33,523 nucleotides of DNA from Mycobacterium sp. E3198 (GTDB taxonomy: Bacteria > Actinomycetota > Actinomycetes > Mycobacteriales > Mycobacteriaceae): contig NZ_LZIS01000183.1 of the NCBI RefSeq assembly GCF_001667015.1, forward strand, positions 1 to 33,523, in the 5' to 3' direction. A model generated the notes under the pieces. That model was not told the origin of the DNA. It did not search any database and saw nothing but the letters and a program-made list of their open reading frames with translations. The position numbers and the translations under genes were made by a program. Positions 1-8,913 of this stretch are shown piece by piece; the stretch's first letter is position 1, and every line of letters begins with the position of its first letter.

Positions 1-41
1 CCGCCATCGAACGGCGCATCGCCGGCCAGATCGAGGCCTAA
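1..41 (+). CDS. C-terminal end of an unidentified protein (partial)
   Basis: An open frame enters from the left edge, ends in residues AIERRIAGQIEA and stops with TAA at 39-41. Only about 13 codons are visible, so no family can be named. The alternating charged and hydrophobic residues look like an amphipathic helix at a protein C-terminus. It would converge on the minus-strand coiled-coil gene that follows, but that gene's frame is also open through these bases, so one of the two must end differently from how it reads here. Confidence 0.4.
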   Translation, partial: AIERRIAGQIEA

Positions 42-713
42 CCCGCACCCGCCGCGGCGGCCCTGGCCTGGCGCCGGCAGCACGATGAGCCCGTCCAGTT
101 CCCGGCGCGCCCGCAGGTAGGCGTTCTGGCGCTCGTCGCGCGTGGCCGCCTCGTCCTGCGCCAAGTGCAGCAGGTTCTGCGCGCGGGCCAGCCGCTGCTG
201 GTCGTCCTCCGAGAAGTCGCTGCGGCGGCGGCGGATCGCCTCGGCCTCGGCGATCTCGAACGCGCTGAGGTATTCGTGGACGGCATCGCGGTATTCCGCT
301 TGCGCCGTCCGGTCGCTGGCGAGGTCCTCGGCGCGCTCCGGCCGCAGCAGGTCCGCGCGGGCCTTCGCCCGGTGAAACGCGACCGTCAGGGGATCGCGCA
401 TGTCGGTCATCATCGGGAAGTCCAGCAATTTGGCAATGTCGAGCTCGTAGTCGAACCACCGCGCATCGGTACGATCATGCGCCGCAAGAAGTTTGGCGAG
501 CTCCCGGCGCGACGCCCCCGCGTTGTCGCGCGCGCGTCCCGACGCCTGGGCCGCCGCGATCTTCGCCTGCTGCTTCAGCCGGTAGCGCTCGAGCCGCCGT
601 TCGGCCCGGCGCTCGTTGGCCGCCGCGACCGCCCGGACGCTCGCGGCGATCGAGCCGCCCAGCGGGAAGATCAGCCACCAGAAATTGCCGGCGAAATGCA
701 GCAGCGGGGTCAC
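1..713 (-). CDS. Hypothetical membrane-anchored, charged coiled-coil protein (partial or frameshifted at its 3' end)
   Basis: Reading from a GTG at 713-711 gives a continuous frame with coherent protein composition: a hydrophobic N-terminus (LLHFAGNFWWLIFPLGGS, about residues 4-21) that could be a membrane segment, then a long Arg/Glu/Ala-rich helical region that looks like coiled coil, containing WFDYELDIAKLLDFP near residue 100. I do not recognise a named domain. About 237 codons are visible and the frame is still open at base 1, where it overlaps the end of a plus-strand gene. A stop in the neighbouring frame (TAG at 40-38) would end the protein neatly if a one-base shift lay near positions 45-75. 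It lies 56 bases downstream of ppa on the same strand and may be co-transcribed with it. The start is chosen because it precedes the hydrophobic segment. Confidence 0.6.
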   Translation of the reverse strand, partial: MTPLLHFAGNFWWLIFPLGGSIAASVRAVAAANERRAERRLERYRLKQQAKIAAAQASGRARDNAGASRRELAKLLAAHDRTDARWFDYELDIAKLLDFPMMTDMRDPLTVAFHRAKARADLLRPERAEDLASDRTAQAEYRDAVHEYLSAFEIAEAEAIRRRRSDFSEDDQQRLARAQNLLHLAQDEAATRDERQNAYLRARRELDGLIVLPAPGQGRRGGCGLGLDLAGDAPFDG

Positions 714-769
714 ATCGCCAGGATGCCACCGCGCCACGGCGCGCGGTTACGCCGAAAGCGTGAGTGGGG

Positions 770-1258
770 TCAGTGCCCCTGGGCCTTGAACCGCTCCACC
801 GAACGCTGCACCTCCGCCTCGGCCGCGGCGCGGTCGACCCAGTCCGCCGCCTTGACGAACTTGCCCGGCTCCAGCGCCTTGTACTGCGAGAAGAAGTGCT
901 TGATCACGTCCAGTTCGAATTCCGGCACGTCGCCGATGTCCTGGATGTGGTCCCAGCGATGGTCGCCGGCGGGCACGCACAACACCTTGTCGTCGCCGCC
1001 CGCCTCGTCGACCATCCGGAACATGCCCACCGGGCGCGCCTCCACGATCACCCCCGGGAACACGGACTGCGGCAGCAGCACCAGCGCGTCCAGCGGGTCG
1101 CCGTCCTCGCCCAGGGTGTCCTCGATGAAGCCGTAGTCCGTGGGATAGGCCATCGAGGTGTAAAGGTAGCGGTCCAGACGCACCCGACCCGTCTCGTGAT
1201 CGACCTCGTACTTGTTGCGTTGGCCTTTCGGAATCTCGATGGTCACGTCGAATTGCAC
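770..1258 (-). CDS. ppa: Inorganic pyrophosphatase
   Basis: Family I soluble pyrophosphatase, which hydrolyses the pyrophosphate released by biosynthetic reactions and so drives them forward; cytoplasmic and Mg-dependent. From the GTG at 1258 the protein is 162 residues, the usual mycobacterial length, and begins [19 protein letters not shown]. The active-site signature is visible as [10 protein letters not shown], with further metal/phosphate residues in [11 protein letters not shown] and in [12 protein letters not shown]. The GTG start is favoured over the longer frame beginning at 1315 because an AAGGAG ribosome-binding site sits 8 bases upstream of it and family similarity begins there. 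It is divergent from dacB, so the 115 bases between them should hold both promoters. It resembles M. tuberculosis Rv3628 closely, as recalled. Confidence 0.97.
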   Translation of the reverse strand: MQFDVTIEIPKGQRNKYEVDHETGRVRLDRYLYTSMAYPTDYGFIEDTLGEDGDPLDALVLLPQSVFPGVIVEARPVGMFRMVDEAGGDDKVLCVPAGDHRWDHIQDIGDVPEFELDVIKHFFSQYKALEPGKFVKAADWVDRAAAEAEVQRSVERFKAQGH

Positions 1259-1373
1259 CGCGCCGGCTCCTTCACGAGGGGTGGGGTCTTGGTAGGTCAG
1301 TACGCCGGGCATCACCCTAGTCGAGCATCATTCGGCCGATTCGGCAGAATAGGTTCAAACAGTCAGGAGAGTG

Positions 1374-2759
1374 ATGGGTCCTACTCGCTGGCGGAAATCC
1401 ACCCAGGTGTTCATCGGGCTGGCCGTGCTGGCGTTCGTCGCCGCGGTGGTGGCGGCGGCCACGTTTTTCACCACGGGCGGCCATGGCGCCGGCGCCGCGC
1501 ACGTCCCGGTGCCGCCTCCGCGCCCGCCGACGGTCAAGCCGGGGATGGTCGCGGTGCCCGACACCGCCGAGACGCCCAGCCCGGGTGGTGTCGCCGCCGC
1601 GCTGGGACCCGTGGCCGCCGATCCGAACCTGGGCAAGCTGGGTGGCCGGATCACCGACGCCCTCACCGGAAAAGAGCTGTGGCAGGTGGCCTCCGACCTG
1701 CCGCTGGTGCCGGCGTCCACGAACAAGGTCCTCACCGCTGCGGCGGCGTTGCTGACGTTGGACCGTCAGGCCCGGATCAGCACCCAGGTGGTCGCCGGCA
1801 GCCAGAACGCGCAGGGCCCCGTCGTGCTGGTGGGCGCCGGTGATCCGGCGCTGTCGGCGGCGCCGCCGGGGGTGGACACCTGGTACCGGGGCTCGGCGCG
1901 CATCAGCGACCTGGTCGAGCAGGTCAAGCGCAGCGGCGTGACCCCTACCGCGGTGCAGGTGGACACCTCGGCGTTCAGCGGACCGACGATGGCCCAGGGC
2001 TGGGACCCGGCCGACGTCGACAATGGCGACATTGCGCCGATCGAGTCGGTGATGATCGACGCCGGGCGCATCCAGCCGACCACGGTCAACTCGCGGCGCT
2101 CCAGGACGCCAGCGCTGGACGCCGGTCGGGAGCTGGCCAAGGGCCTCGGCCTGGATCCGGCCGCGGTGACGATCGGCACCGCGCCGTCGGGCGCTCGCCA
2201 GCTGGCCGTGGTGCAGTCGGCGCCGCTGATCCAGCGGCTGTCGGAGATGATGGACCACTCCGACAACGTGCTGGCCGAGACCATTGCCCGCGAGGTGGCG
2301 GCGGCGATCAACCGGCCGCGGAGCTTCGCCGGGGCGGTCGACGCGGTGACCAACCGCTTGAGCACCGCACACGTGGAGACCGCCGGTGCCAGGCTGGTGG
2401 ATTCCAGCGGGCTGTCCGTCGACGACCAGTTGACGGCCAAGACGCTGGACGGCGTGGTGCAGGCGGCCGCCGGACCCGACCAGCCCGCGCTGCGGGCGCT
2501 GCTGGACCTGCTGCCGATCGCCGGCGGCAGCGGGACGCTGGGCGACCGGTTCCTCGACGCGGCCACCGATCGGGGCCCCGCCGGCTGGCTGCGGGCGAAG
2601 ACCGGCTCGTTGACCGCCGTCAACTCATTGGTCGGGGTGCTCACCGACCGCAGCGGGCGGGTGCTCACCTTCGCGTTCCTGTCCAACGACGCGGGCCCGA
2701 ACGGCCGCAACGCGATGGATGCGCTGGCCACCAAGCTCTGGTTCTGTGGGTGCGGATGA
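1374..2759 (+). CDS. dacB: D-alanyl-D-alanine carboxypeptidase / low-molecular-weight PBP (peptidase S13)
   Basis: A penicillin-binding protein of the PBP4/S13 class that trims or cleaves peptidoglycan stem peptides in the periplasm. An N-terminal signal-anchor (FIGLAVLAFVAAVVAAA, about residues 13-29) is followed by a Pro-rich linker and the serine-protease-like fold. All three penicillin-binding motifs are present: SxxK as STNK (near residue 115), SxN as SDN in HSDNVLAE, and KTG in RAKTGSLTAVNS. Length is about 461 residues, close to M. tuberculosis Rv3627c. Start: GTG at 1371 and ATG at 1374 are adjacent. AGGAG at 1365-1369 lies 4 bases from the ATG and abuts the GTG, so the ATG is preferred. 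Its end overlaps the next gene, which suggests an operon with the zincin-like gene, tilS and possibly hpt. Confidence 0.94.
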   Translation: MGPTRWRKSTQVFIGLAVLAFVAAVVAAATFFTTGGHGAGAAHVPVPPPRPPTVKPGMVAVPDTAETPSPGGVAAALGPVAADPNLGKLGGRITDALTGKELWQVASDLPLVPASTNKVLTAAAALLTLDRQARISTQVVAGSQNAQGPVVLVGAGDPALSAAPPGVDTWYRGSARISDLVEQVKRSGVTPTAVQVDTSAFSGPTMAQGWDPADVDNGDIAPIESVMIDAGRIQPTTVNSRRSRTPALDAGRELAKGLGLDPAAVTIGTAPSGARQLAVVQSAPLIQRLSEMMDHSDNVLAETIAREVAAAINRPRSFAGAVDAVTNRLSTAHVETAGARLVDSSGLSVDDQLTAKTLDGVVQAAAGPDQPALRALLDLLPIAGGSGTLGDRFLDAATDRGPAGWLRAKTGSLTAVNSLVGVLTDRSGRVLTFAFLSNDAGPNGRNAMDALATKLWFCGCG

Positions 2760-3820
2760 CGCCCTCGTCCACCCTGACCCTCGGTACCGCCGTCGACTGG
2801 CGCTTCGCCGCGACGGTCGGCCAGCGGCTCGCCCGCCCGGGCCCGGCCTCCAGCGACTACACCCGTCGACAGGCGATCCAGGAGCTGACAAGCGCGGCGG
2901 CCAAAGCCGAACCGCCGGTGCGCGAAGTCACCGGCCTGGTCACCGGCGGGGCGGTGCCGGCCGCCCGCATCGTCGACCGCTCGCAGTGGATCGGTGCGGC
3001 CGCCGAGTCGATGCGGGTGATGACCAACGGCAGCGAGACGCCGCGGGGTTTCCTCACGGGCCGCATCACCGGTGCGCAGACGGGCGCGGTACTGGCGTTC
3101 GTGTCATCGGGGATCCTCGGCCAGTACGACCCGTTCGCCAGGGCGCAAGCGGACACGGCGGAGGGAAGCCTGCTGCTGGTGTATCCGAACGTCATCGCCG
3201 TCGAGCGCCAGCTTCGGGTCGAGCCATCCGACTTCCGGTTGTGGGTGTGCCTGCACGAGGTGACTCACCGGGTCCAGTTCACCGCCAACCCGTGGCTGTC
3301 CCACTACATGTCCGAGGCGTTGGGGCTGCTGACACAGGACGTCGGGGAAGACATCGGCCAGGTGGCGGCCCGGCTCGCCGAGTTCGTGCGCAACCGCGGC
3401 GCCGGGGCCGGCGAATCCGACGGCGGCGCGCCCGGGATCATCGGGCTGGTGCGCGCCGTGCAGTCCGAGCCGCAACGCAAGGCCCTGGATCAGCTGCTCG
3501 TCCTCGGCACCCTGCTCGAGGGTCACGCCGACCACGTGATGGACGCCGTCGGGCCGGTCGTCGTGCCGTCGGTGGCCACCATCCGGCGCCGATTCGACGA
3601 GCGTCGCCACCGCAAGCAGCCCCCGCTGCAACGCCTGCTGCGCGCGCTGCTCGGGCTCGACGCCAAGATGAGCCAATACACGCGCGGCAAGGCGTTCGTG
3701 GACCACGTGGTGGGCAGGGTGGGAATGCAGCGGTTCAACACCATCTGGTCGGGCCCCGAGACGCTGCCGCTGCCCGCCGACATCGAAAACCCCCGGCGAT
3801 GGATCGACAGGGTGCTGTAG
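2750..3820 (+). CDS. Zincin-like metalloprotease family protein (DUF2342, 'F420 biosynthesis associated')
   Basis: A member of the actinobacterial zincin-like family to which M. tuberculosis Rv3626c belongs; its substrate is unknown. The family is often labelled 'coenzyme F420 biosynthesis associated' from co-occurrence rather than demonstrated activity. A zinc-protease HExxH motif is visible as HEVTH (residues 169-173 from the GTG), with a candidate distal ligand region LLEGHADHVMDAVG about 90 residues later. There is no signal peptide, so a cytoplasmic protein is likely. Length is 356 residues from GTG 2750, or 354 from ATG 2756, the latter overlapping the dacB stop as ATGA. The 3' end overlaps tilS by 22 bases. 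Function is inferred from the motif only. Confidence 0.88.
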   Translation: MRMTPSSTLTLGTAVDWRFAATVGQRLARPGPASSDYTRRQAIQELTSAAAKAEPPVREVTGLVTGGAVPAARIVDRSQWIGAAAESMRVMTNGSETPRGFLTGRITGAQTGAVLAFVSSGILGQYDPFARAQADTAEGSLLLVYPNVIAVERQLRVEPSDFRLWVCLHEVTHRVQFTANPWLSHYMSEALGLLTQDVGEDIGQVAARLAEFVRNRGAGAGESDGGAPGIIGLVRAVQSEPQRKALDQLLVLGTLLEGHADHVMDAVGPVVVPSVATIRRRFDERRHRKQPPLQRLLRALLGLDAKMSQYTRGKAFVDHVVGRVGMQRFNTIWSGPETLPLPADIENPRRWIDRVL

Positions 3821-4758
3821 GGCAGCTGCGCACGGCTGTCGAGGCGTTCGCCCGCACCCAGCTCGCCACCGAGCAGCCGTGGTGCGTGGCGCTGTCCGGC
3901 GGCCCGGATTCGCTGGCCCTCACCGCCGTCGCGGCGCCGCTTCGGCCCACCACCGCGCTGATTGTCGATCATGGGCTGCAGGCCGGTTCGGCCGCCGTCG
4001 CCGAGACCGCGCGCCGGCAGGCGATCGCCCTGGGATGCGTTGACGCGCAAGTGCTTTGCGTGCAGGTGGGCAAGGACGGCGGCCCGGAGGCGGCGGCACG
4101 TTCCGCCCGCTACGCCGCCTTGCGCGAGTCCTGCGTCGGCCCGGTGCTGTTGGCCCACACACTCGACGATCAGGCGGAGACGGTGCTGCTGGGGCTGGGC
4201 CGCGGCTCGGGGGTGCGCTCGATCGCCGGGATGCGCCCGCACGACCCGCCGTGGTGTCGGCCGTTGCTGGGGGTGCGGCGTTCGGTGACGCACGCCGCGT
4301 GCGCGGAACTGGGTCTGACCGCCTGGCGCGACCCGCACAACAGCGACCGCCGCTTCACCCGAACCCGGCTGCGCCTCGAGGTGCTGCCGCTGCTGGAGGA
4401 CGTGCTCGGCGGCGGCGTGGCCGAGGCGTTGGCCCGCACCGCGACCGCGCTGCGCGAGGATACCGAGCTGATCGACGCGCTCGCCGCGCAGGCGCTGCCC
4501 GGCGTGCGGGCGGGTTCGGGGCTGCAGCCCGGAGCCCTCGGTGGATTGCCCGGACCCGTGCGCCGGCGGGTGATCCGTGGCTGGCTGCTGGCCGGCGGCG
4601 CGACCGGGTTGACCGACAAGCAGATTCGTGGCGTGGATGCGCTCATCACGGCCTGGCGCGGGCAGGGCGGGGTGGCGGTGGGCTCCGCGTTGCGGGGTGA
4701 GCGATTGATCGCCGGGCGGCGCGACGGCGTGCTCACCATGTGGCGCGAGTCTGTGTAA
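3799..4758 (+). CDS. tilS: tRNA(Ile)-lysidine synthase
   Basis: Converts cytidine 34 of tRNA-Ile(CAU) to lysidine using ATP and lysine, changing decoding from AUG to AUA; cytoplasmic and normally essential. The PP-loop ATP-pyrophosphatase motif SGGPDS is at residues 33-38, followed by VDHGLQ and the conserved [17 protein letters not shown] stretch. At 319 residues it has the short mycobacterial form seen in M. tuberculosis Rv3625c (mesJ), with a small C-terminal part. The ATG at 3799 lies inside the end of the zincin-like gene and gives the expected N-terminus [10 protein letters not shown]; a longer open frame runs upstream but is a shadow of the neighbours. hpt follows closely, as in Bacillus and most actinobacteria. 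Confidence 0.95.
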   Translation: MDRQGAVGQLRTAVEAFARTQLATEQPWCVALSGGPDSLALTAVAAPLRPTTALIVDHGLQAGSAAVAETARRQAIALGCVDAQVLCVQVGKDGGPEAAARSARYAALRESCVGPVLLAHTLDDQAETVLLGLGRGSGVRSIAGMRPHDPPWCRPLLGVRRSVTHAACAELGLTAWRDPHNSDRRFTRTRLRLEVLPLLEDVLGGGVAEALARTATALREDTELIDALAAQALPGVRAGSGLQPGALGGLPGPVRRRVIRGWLLAGGATGLTDKQIRGVDALITAWRGQGGVAVGSALRGERLIAGRRDGVLTMWRESV

Positions 4759-4807
4759 ACGGGGACTGCCGTTGGTTATTCGGCCGCCGGCGTGGCACTC
4801 TGTGGTC

Positions 4808-5413
4808 GTGGCCCAGACGTCGCCGTCGATCACCCCGGCGCAGCCCGCAGAGCTGTATCCCGGGGACATCAAGTCGGTGCTGCTCACCGCGGAGCAGATT
4901 CAGGCCCGCATCGCCGAACTCGGCGAGGAAATCGGCGACCACTACCGCGAGCATGGCGCCGAAACGGGCCAGGATCTGCTGCTGATCACCGTGCTCAAGG
5001 GCGCGGTGATCTTCGTCACGGACCTGGCCCGCGCGATTCCGGTGCCGACCCAGTTCGAATTCATGGCCGTCAGCTCCTACGGGTCCTCGACGTCGTCGTC
5101 CGGCGTGGTGCGGATCCTCAAGGACCTGGACCGCGACATCAACGACCGCGACGTGCTGATCGTCGAGGACGTCGTCGACTCGGGGCTGACCTTGTCGTGG
5201 TTGCTGCGCAACCTGAAGAGCCGGCGTCCGCGCTCGCTGCGGGTGTGCACGTTGCTTCGCAAGCCCGACGCGGTGCGCGCCAAGGTCGAGATCGCGTACG
5301 TGGGCTTCGACATTCCGAACGACTTCGTCGTGGGCTACGGCCTGGACTACGACGAGCGCTACCGCGACCTGGCCTACATCGGGACCCTGGATCCTCGGGT
5401 CTACGAGGAGTAG
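4808..5413 (+). CDS. hpt: Hypoxanthine-guanine phosphoribosyltransferase
   Basis: Purine salvage enzyme that joins hypoxanthine or guanine to PRPP to give IMP or GMP; cytoplasmic. The PRPP-binding signature is clear as [13 protein letters not shown] (residues 116-128), preceded by the flexible-loop residues SSYGSST and followed by [15 protein letters not shown], which contacts the purine. The start is uncertain: in-frame TTG 4772, GTG 4802 and GTG 4808 are all possible and none has a strong ribosome-binding site. The GTG at 4808 gives 201 residues starting VAQTSPS, matching where I recall similarity to M. tuberculosis Rv3624c. It is convergent with lpqG, with only 8 bases between the two stops. 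Confidence 0.95.
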   Translation: MAQTSPSITPAQPAELYPGDIKSVLLTAEQIQARIAELGEEIGDHYREHGAETGQDLLLITVLKGAVIFVTDLARAIPVPTQFEFMAVSSYGSSTSSSGVVRILKDLDRDINDRDVLIVEDVVDSGLTLSWLLRNLKSRRPRSLRVCTLLRKPDAVRAKVEIAYVGFDIPNDFVVGYGLDYDERYRDLAYIGTLDPRVYEE

Positions 5414-5421
5414 CCGGCGAG

Positions 5422-6156
5422 CTAGTCGAGCTCCCACACCGCCGTCACGGAGAAGCTCACGGTCTGCTGCCCCGGCTCCAGCGGGACCGCGGCCATGCTG
5501 CGCTGCGGCGCCGGCGGCCCGCCGGGCACGGGCGCGTTGCCGGAGGCCTCCGTAATCGAGAGCACCCTGCCCAGGCGCAGGCCGGATAACTGGGCGTACT
5601 GGTCGGCGCGGGCCTTGGCGTCGTTGAACGCCTGCGCCCGGGCGTCCTTGACCAGCTGCGAGTCGTCGGCGATGGAGTAGCTGACCGAGCTTATTCGGGT
5701 GGCGTCGCCGCCGGTGCCGACGATGAGGGCCAGCATTCGGGACGCGGCGTCGGTCGGATGGATCGTGACCCGAAGCGCGTTGGTGGCGCGGTAGCCGGTG
5801 ATCGTGGCGGCGCCGTTGCTGTACTGCGGTTCGAGGGTGACCGTGGTGGTGCTGATGCCTTTGCGGTCCAGCCCGGCCCCGACCAGCGCGTCGATCACCG
5901 CTTGCTGGCGTGCGTTGGTCTGGTTCATCGCGGTGGTCACGTCCGGGGCGGTGAACTCGATGCCGGCGTTGGCGGTCAGGGTGTCGGGGACGCCCTGGAC
6001 CTGTCCCGAGCCGACGACGGTCACTTGGCGGGGGTTCGCGCCCGGCGGCGCCGCGTTGTGCGTGTCGCACGCCGACAGGACGGCGACGGTCAAGCCGGCG
6101 GCGGTCAAGGCAATCGACCTGCGGGCGAACCTCGGGGCGTTCGGTGCGATCGGCAT
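5422..6156 (-). CDS. lpqG: SIMPL-domain (DUF541) lipoprotein
   Basis: A secreted lipoprotein anchored to the outer face of the cell membrane. The N-terminus has Arg residues, a hydrophobic core and the lipobox LSAC, placing the lipidated cysteine at residue 30 and leaving a mature protein of about 215 residues. The rest matches the SIMPL/DUF541 fold: an opening VTVVGSGQVQGVPDTLTANAG strand pair, a repeated Ala/Gln-rich helix (ARQQAVIDALV), and a closing VSFSVTAVWELD. The molecular role of mycobacterial LpqG (Rv3623) is not firmly established; related proteins have been linked to envelope stress. It is divergent from the PE gene at 6441, so the AT-richer 284-base gap probably holds promoters for both. 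Confidence 0.9.
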   Translation of the reverse strand: MPIAPNAPRFARRSIALTAAGLTVAVLSACDTHNAAPPGANPRQVTVVGSGQVQGVPDTLTANAGIEFTAPDVTTAMNQTNARQQAVIDALVGAGLDRKGISTTTVTLEPQYSNGAATITGYRATNALRVTIHPTDAASRMLALIVGTGGDATRISSVSYSIADDSQLVKDARAQAFNDAKARADQYAQLSGLRLGRVLSITEASGNAPVPGGPPAPQRSMAAVPLEPGQQTVSFSVTAVWELD

Positions 6157-6440
6157 GTGTGGACACTAGCGCCACTGGCGCGCAAAGCCTAGTGCGCCTT
6201 GCGGCGATTGCGTCAAAGTTCATGCTGAACTCTAATCATATTGGTTCACAACGACTTTCATCGAATTCGCAAAAGTTGCAGCGTGTGGCTCCAGCTAAAT
6301 GAACAGTTTTCGACTCGGCAATGAACACGCACGCCGAAGGGTTGTGGTCCCCGCACCCGCCCGGCCTAACCTCTGATCTGCTTCCGGTGCCGCCGTTGGT
6401 GCCGAAATCCATTGGCTGGAAGTGTTTTTAAGGAGAAGCC
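6157..6440. promoter_or_regulatory. AT-richer divergent spacer with a perfect 6-3-6 palindrome
   Basis: The spacer between lpqG and the first PE gene is clearly less GC-rich than its surroundings. It contains a perfect inverted repeat AGTTCA-TGC-TGAACT at 6217-6231, followed by the AT-rich stretch CTAATCATATTGG. This arrangement fits an operator or promoter, but no known factor consensus is recognised. The strong site AAGGAG at 6431-6436 is the PE ribosome-binding site. Confidence 0.35.
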
Positions 6441-6740
6441 ATGTCGATCGTGATCGCACAACCCGAGTTGCTCGCGGCCGCTGCCGCCGAAATGCAGTCC
6501 CTGAATGCGTTGGTGGCGGCCGGAAACGCCGCCGCGGCCGCCCCGACGACGGGAGTGGTGCCGGCCGCTGCCGACTTGGTGTCGATGCTGACGGCAGCTC
6601 AGTTCGCCTCGCACGCAAGGCTTTACCAGGAGGTGAGCGCGCAGGCGACAGCACTGCGTGAGCTGCTGGCGACCACACTCGGCGTCAGCGCCGGCTCCTA
6701 TGCGGCCACCGAAACGGCCAACGCACACGCGGTCGGATAG
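6441..6740 (+). CDS. PE family protein (PE domain only)
   Basis: A complete PE domain of 99 residues and nothing else. It starts [15 protein letters not shown], with the PE dipeptide replaced by the tolerated QPE at residues 7-9, and carries the family core [20 protein letters not shown] and the ending [11 protein letters not shown]. The YxxxD/E type VII secretion signal, usual near the end of PE domains, is represented by YAATE. PE proteins pair with PPE proteins as a four-helix bundle and leave through ESX systems, mostly ESX-5. The PPE partner starts 10 bases downstream. AAGGAG lies 4 bases before the ATG. It resembles M. tuberculosis PE32 (Rv3622c) in its MSI- opening, but orthology is not proven. 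Confidence 0.93.
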   Translation: MSIVIAQPELLAAAAAEMQSLNALVAAGNAAAAAPTTGVVPAAADLVSMLTAAQFASHARLYQEVSAQATALRELLATTLGVSAGSYAATETANAHAVG

Positions 6741-6750
6741 GCGGCCAGAC

Positions 6751-7992
6751 ATGGTGGATTTTGCGCAATTGCCACCCGAGATCAATTCGGCCCTCATCTA
6801 TTCCGGTCCTGGGGCGGGGTCGATACTGGCTGCCGTGGCGGCCTGGGACGGCCTGGCAACCGAGCTGCAGACTGCGGCCTCCGCGTACCAGTCGCTGATC
6901 ACGGGATTGACCGACGGCCCGTGGCAGGGTCCGGCCGCGGCGGCCATGGCGACCGCGGCCACTCGCCAAACCACTTGGCTCAGCAACACCGCGAGCAAGG
7001 CCCAGACGGCCGCCACCCAGGCCGTGGCGGCGGCGAGTGCTTATGACGCGGCATTCCTTGCGACGGTCCCGCCTGCGGAGGTCGCGGCCAACCGGGGGTT
7101 GTTGATGGCGCTCTTGGCGACAAACTTGCTGGGCCAAAACACTGCGGCAATCGCTGCCACCGAGGCGCAGTATGCCGAGATGTGGGCCCAGGACGCGGCG
7201 GCGATGTATGGCTATGCCGGTTCGGCGGCGGCGGCAACGACGCTGCCGGAGTTCACGCCGGCAGCGGCCGCCACCTCGCTAACTGGACTGGGCGCCCAAG
7301 GCGCCGCGGTCTTCGATGCGATCCAGGGAGCCGCCACCGCGCAGGGCCTCTACCAGGTGCCGAAGGCGCTGTCACAGTTGGCGGGCATCACGAACGAGCC
7401 CCCTTGGGCGACCAACCTCTTGGCTGCGGTCGGCTTGACCGGACACACCTGGAATGCGAACGGTGACGGGCTCGTGGTGAACGGAATGCTCGGTGACGTG
7501 GTGGAAGGCATTACCGGGTCCGCAACCGTGGATGGCAGCACGCTCGCGGACGCTTACATTCGAATGGTCAACCCCGCTCGTCTCACGGTCACCCAGATGA
7601 AGGACTACTTCGGCCTCGCGCATGACCTGCCGAAGTGGGCGAGCGAGAGTGCGGAAGCCGCCGCCAAGGCCGCCAAAGACCTGCCGGCCGCACTTCCCGC
7701 TGCCCTTCCCCACGCGGGCGGTCTGGGCGGCGTGGTGGCAGCCGCCGGAAACGGCGCGAAGATCGGGACGTTGTCGGCGCCGGCCTCCTGGGCCAGCTCG
7801 GTGCCGGCCCCGACGCCCGCCGCGGTAGCGCTCAACGGCCTCTCGGCCGGTGCGTCGGTCGAGCCGGCCACGAGCGCGTTGGGTGGGCTGCCGCTGCTCG
7901 GCGGCGGGGGCGGCCGCGGCATGGCCCACTTTGCCGCTCCGCGATACGGATTCAAGCCGACGGTGCTGCCGCAGCCGTCCGCCGGTGGATGA
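6751..7992 (+). CDS. PPE family protein (SVP-like subgroup)
   Basis: A 413-residue PPE protein, the secretion partner of the PE gene just upstream. It opens [20 protein letters not shown] with the PPE motif at residues 8-10, has the WxG turn in [11 protein letters not shown], and shows the family blocks [20 protein letters not shown] and [20 protein letters not shown]. The C-terminal half has a degenerate SVP-type signature (LSAPASW in place of GxxSVPxxW) and the subgroup ending [15 protein letters not shown]. Such proteins are exported to the cell surface or medium by ESX machinery. The ATG at 6751 gives the standard N-terminus; a longer frame from 6658 overlaps the PE gene and is not used. 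Confidence 0.94.
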   Translation: MVDFAQLPPEINSALIYSGPGAGSILAAVAAWDGLATELQTAASAYQSLITGLTDGPWQGPAAAAMATAATRQTTWLSNTASKAQTAATQAVAAASAYDAAFLATVPPAEVAANRGLLMALLATNLLGQNTAAIAATEAQYAEMWAQDAAAMYGYAGSAAAATTLPEFTPAAAATSLTGLGAQGAAVFDAIQGAATAQGLYQVPKALSQLAGITNEPPWATNLLAAVGLTGHTWNANGDGLVVNGMLGDVVEGITGSATVDGSTLADAYIRMVNPARLTVTQMKDYFGLAHDLPKWASESAEAAAKAAKDLPAALPAALPHAGGLGGVVAAAGNGAKIGTLSAPASWASSVPAPTPAAVALNGLSAGASVEPATSALGGLPLLGGGGGRGMAHFAAPRYGFKPTVLPQPSAGG

Positions 7993-8138
7993 GGATCGTG
8001 GATCCGGACCGAAAGTTGTTAATGCACAAGGTATTCAGAAATATCGCATCCTCGGGACCCGGAAATAATTGACGCTTAAGAAGGTTCACCTCGACAAAGT
8101 TGGTGGTTTAGGTCGCGCGCTCTTGGGTACAGCTTCAT

Positions 8139-8498
8139 ATGTCCCCCAAGCAATTACACACACGCCAGTACTCTCACGCCGCTCGGCGCACGAAGCGAAT
8201 CAAGGCCACCGGCCAGCACACCATCAGGCTCGTAGCGACCACGGCGACGGTCGGCGTAGCAGTTTGGTGCGGCTCCGGCACCGCCCACGCCGAACCCAAC
8301 TATGAGCAACAAGCGTGCGCGCTGATGGACGATCACGCCGACGCGATGATCAATGGCTATTCGTCGTATCCGTCCGAGTACGCATTCGTGGTGCTTTCCC
8401 GGGAGATTCCACCGCTGGAGGCGGCGCACGTCCTGCGCGCCGCCACGCGCGACGTGTGCCCCAACCACGCGGGCGACATGCCGCGCGACTGGCAATAG
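8139..8498 (+). CDS. Small secreted protein, DUF732-like
   Basis: A 119-residue product with a long basic n-region (residues 1-30), a hydrophobic core LVATTATVGVAVW and a probable signal-peptidase site after GTAHA (residue 51). The mature protein is about 68 residues with two cysteines (C60 and C107) that could form a disulfide, flanking a helical segment ACALMDDHADAMINGYSSYP and ending DVCPNHAGDMP. This layout resembles the short mycobacterial DUF732-type secreted proteins, but I cannot assign the family securely and no function is known. No good ribosome-binding site precedes the ATG at 8139. It follows the PPE gene by 146 bases of AT-richer sequence and converges on the HTH-like gene. Confidence 0.7.
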   Translation: MSPKQLHTRQYSHAARRTKRIKATGQHTIRLVATTATVGVAVWCGSGTAHAEPNYEQQACALMDDHADAMINGYSSYPSEYAFVVLSREIPPLEAAHVLRAATRDVCPNHAGDMPRDWQ

Positions 8499-8559
8499 TC
8501 GACGATCTCGCCAGCCGACGGAGGTCGGCGTTCGGCCCGCCTATTACCCCGACGCTGAC

Positions 8560-8913
8560 CTAGTCGCGCGGCGGATCTGGCGCCGGATTGGGGATCTGCA
8601 ACACCCGTTGCCGGGTGGTCATCCGGAACGGGTCGAGGGACTGCGTCTCGTCTAGCGCCTCGCGCACGTCGTCGAGGGTGATCAGCCCCAGTTCGACCTG
8701 CAGCCACGTGGCGCTGAGCCCGAACGCATGAGCCGCACGCCTGGCTTCCTCGGCGTCCGGGAAGTCATCGGCGTTGGCGCGCCCGACCCCGCCATACCAC
8801 CGCCCCTTAGTGACCCCGCAGGCATCGCGCAATTGCTCCACCGTGATGTCGCGGTTCAGCGTGGCTTCGAGCAGCCGCTTCAGGCCCCAGCCGGCTGCGT
8901 TGGTTCTCGGCAT
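8560..8913 (-). CDS. Small helix-turn-helix-like protein, possible transcription regulator
   Basis: From the ATG at 8913 the product is 117 residues starting MPRTNAAGWGLKRLLEATL. The stretch DITVEQLRDACGVTKGRWYGG (about residues 22-42) reads like a phage-repressor-type helix-turn-helix: a short helix, a Gly turn, then a basic recognition helix. A second helical block, PDAEEARRAAHAFGLSATWLQVELGLI, may serve dimerisation. I do not recognise a named family beyond similar small mycobacterial hypothetical proteins. It is transcribed away from the PE/PPE/Esx genes at 9084-11540 across an AT-rich spacer, a position typical of a local regulator. An in-frame extension upstream to 9060 is rejected because it runs through that AT-rich spacer. 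The regulatory role is inference. Confidence 0.7.
   Translation of the reverse strand: MPRTNAAGWGLKRLLEATLNRDITVEQLRDACGVTKGRWYGGVGRANADDFPDAEEARRAAHAFGLSATWLQVELGLITLDDVREALDETQSLDPFRMTTRQRVLQIPNPAPDPPRD

Noticed and set aside
165..1843. Long plus-strand open frames across the coiled-coil gene and ppa
   Set aside because: They are opposite ppa and the coiled-coil protein, are rich in Arg/Gly/His, and lack ribosome-binding sites and domain matches.
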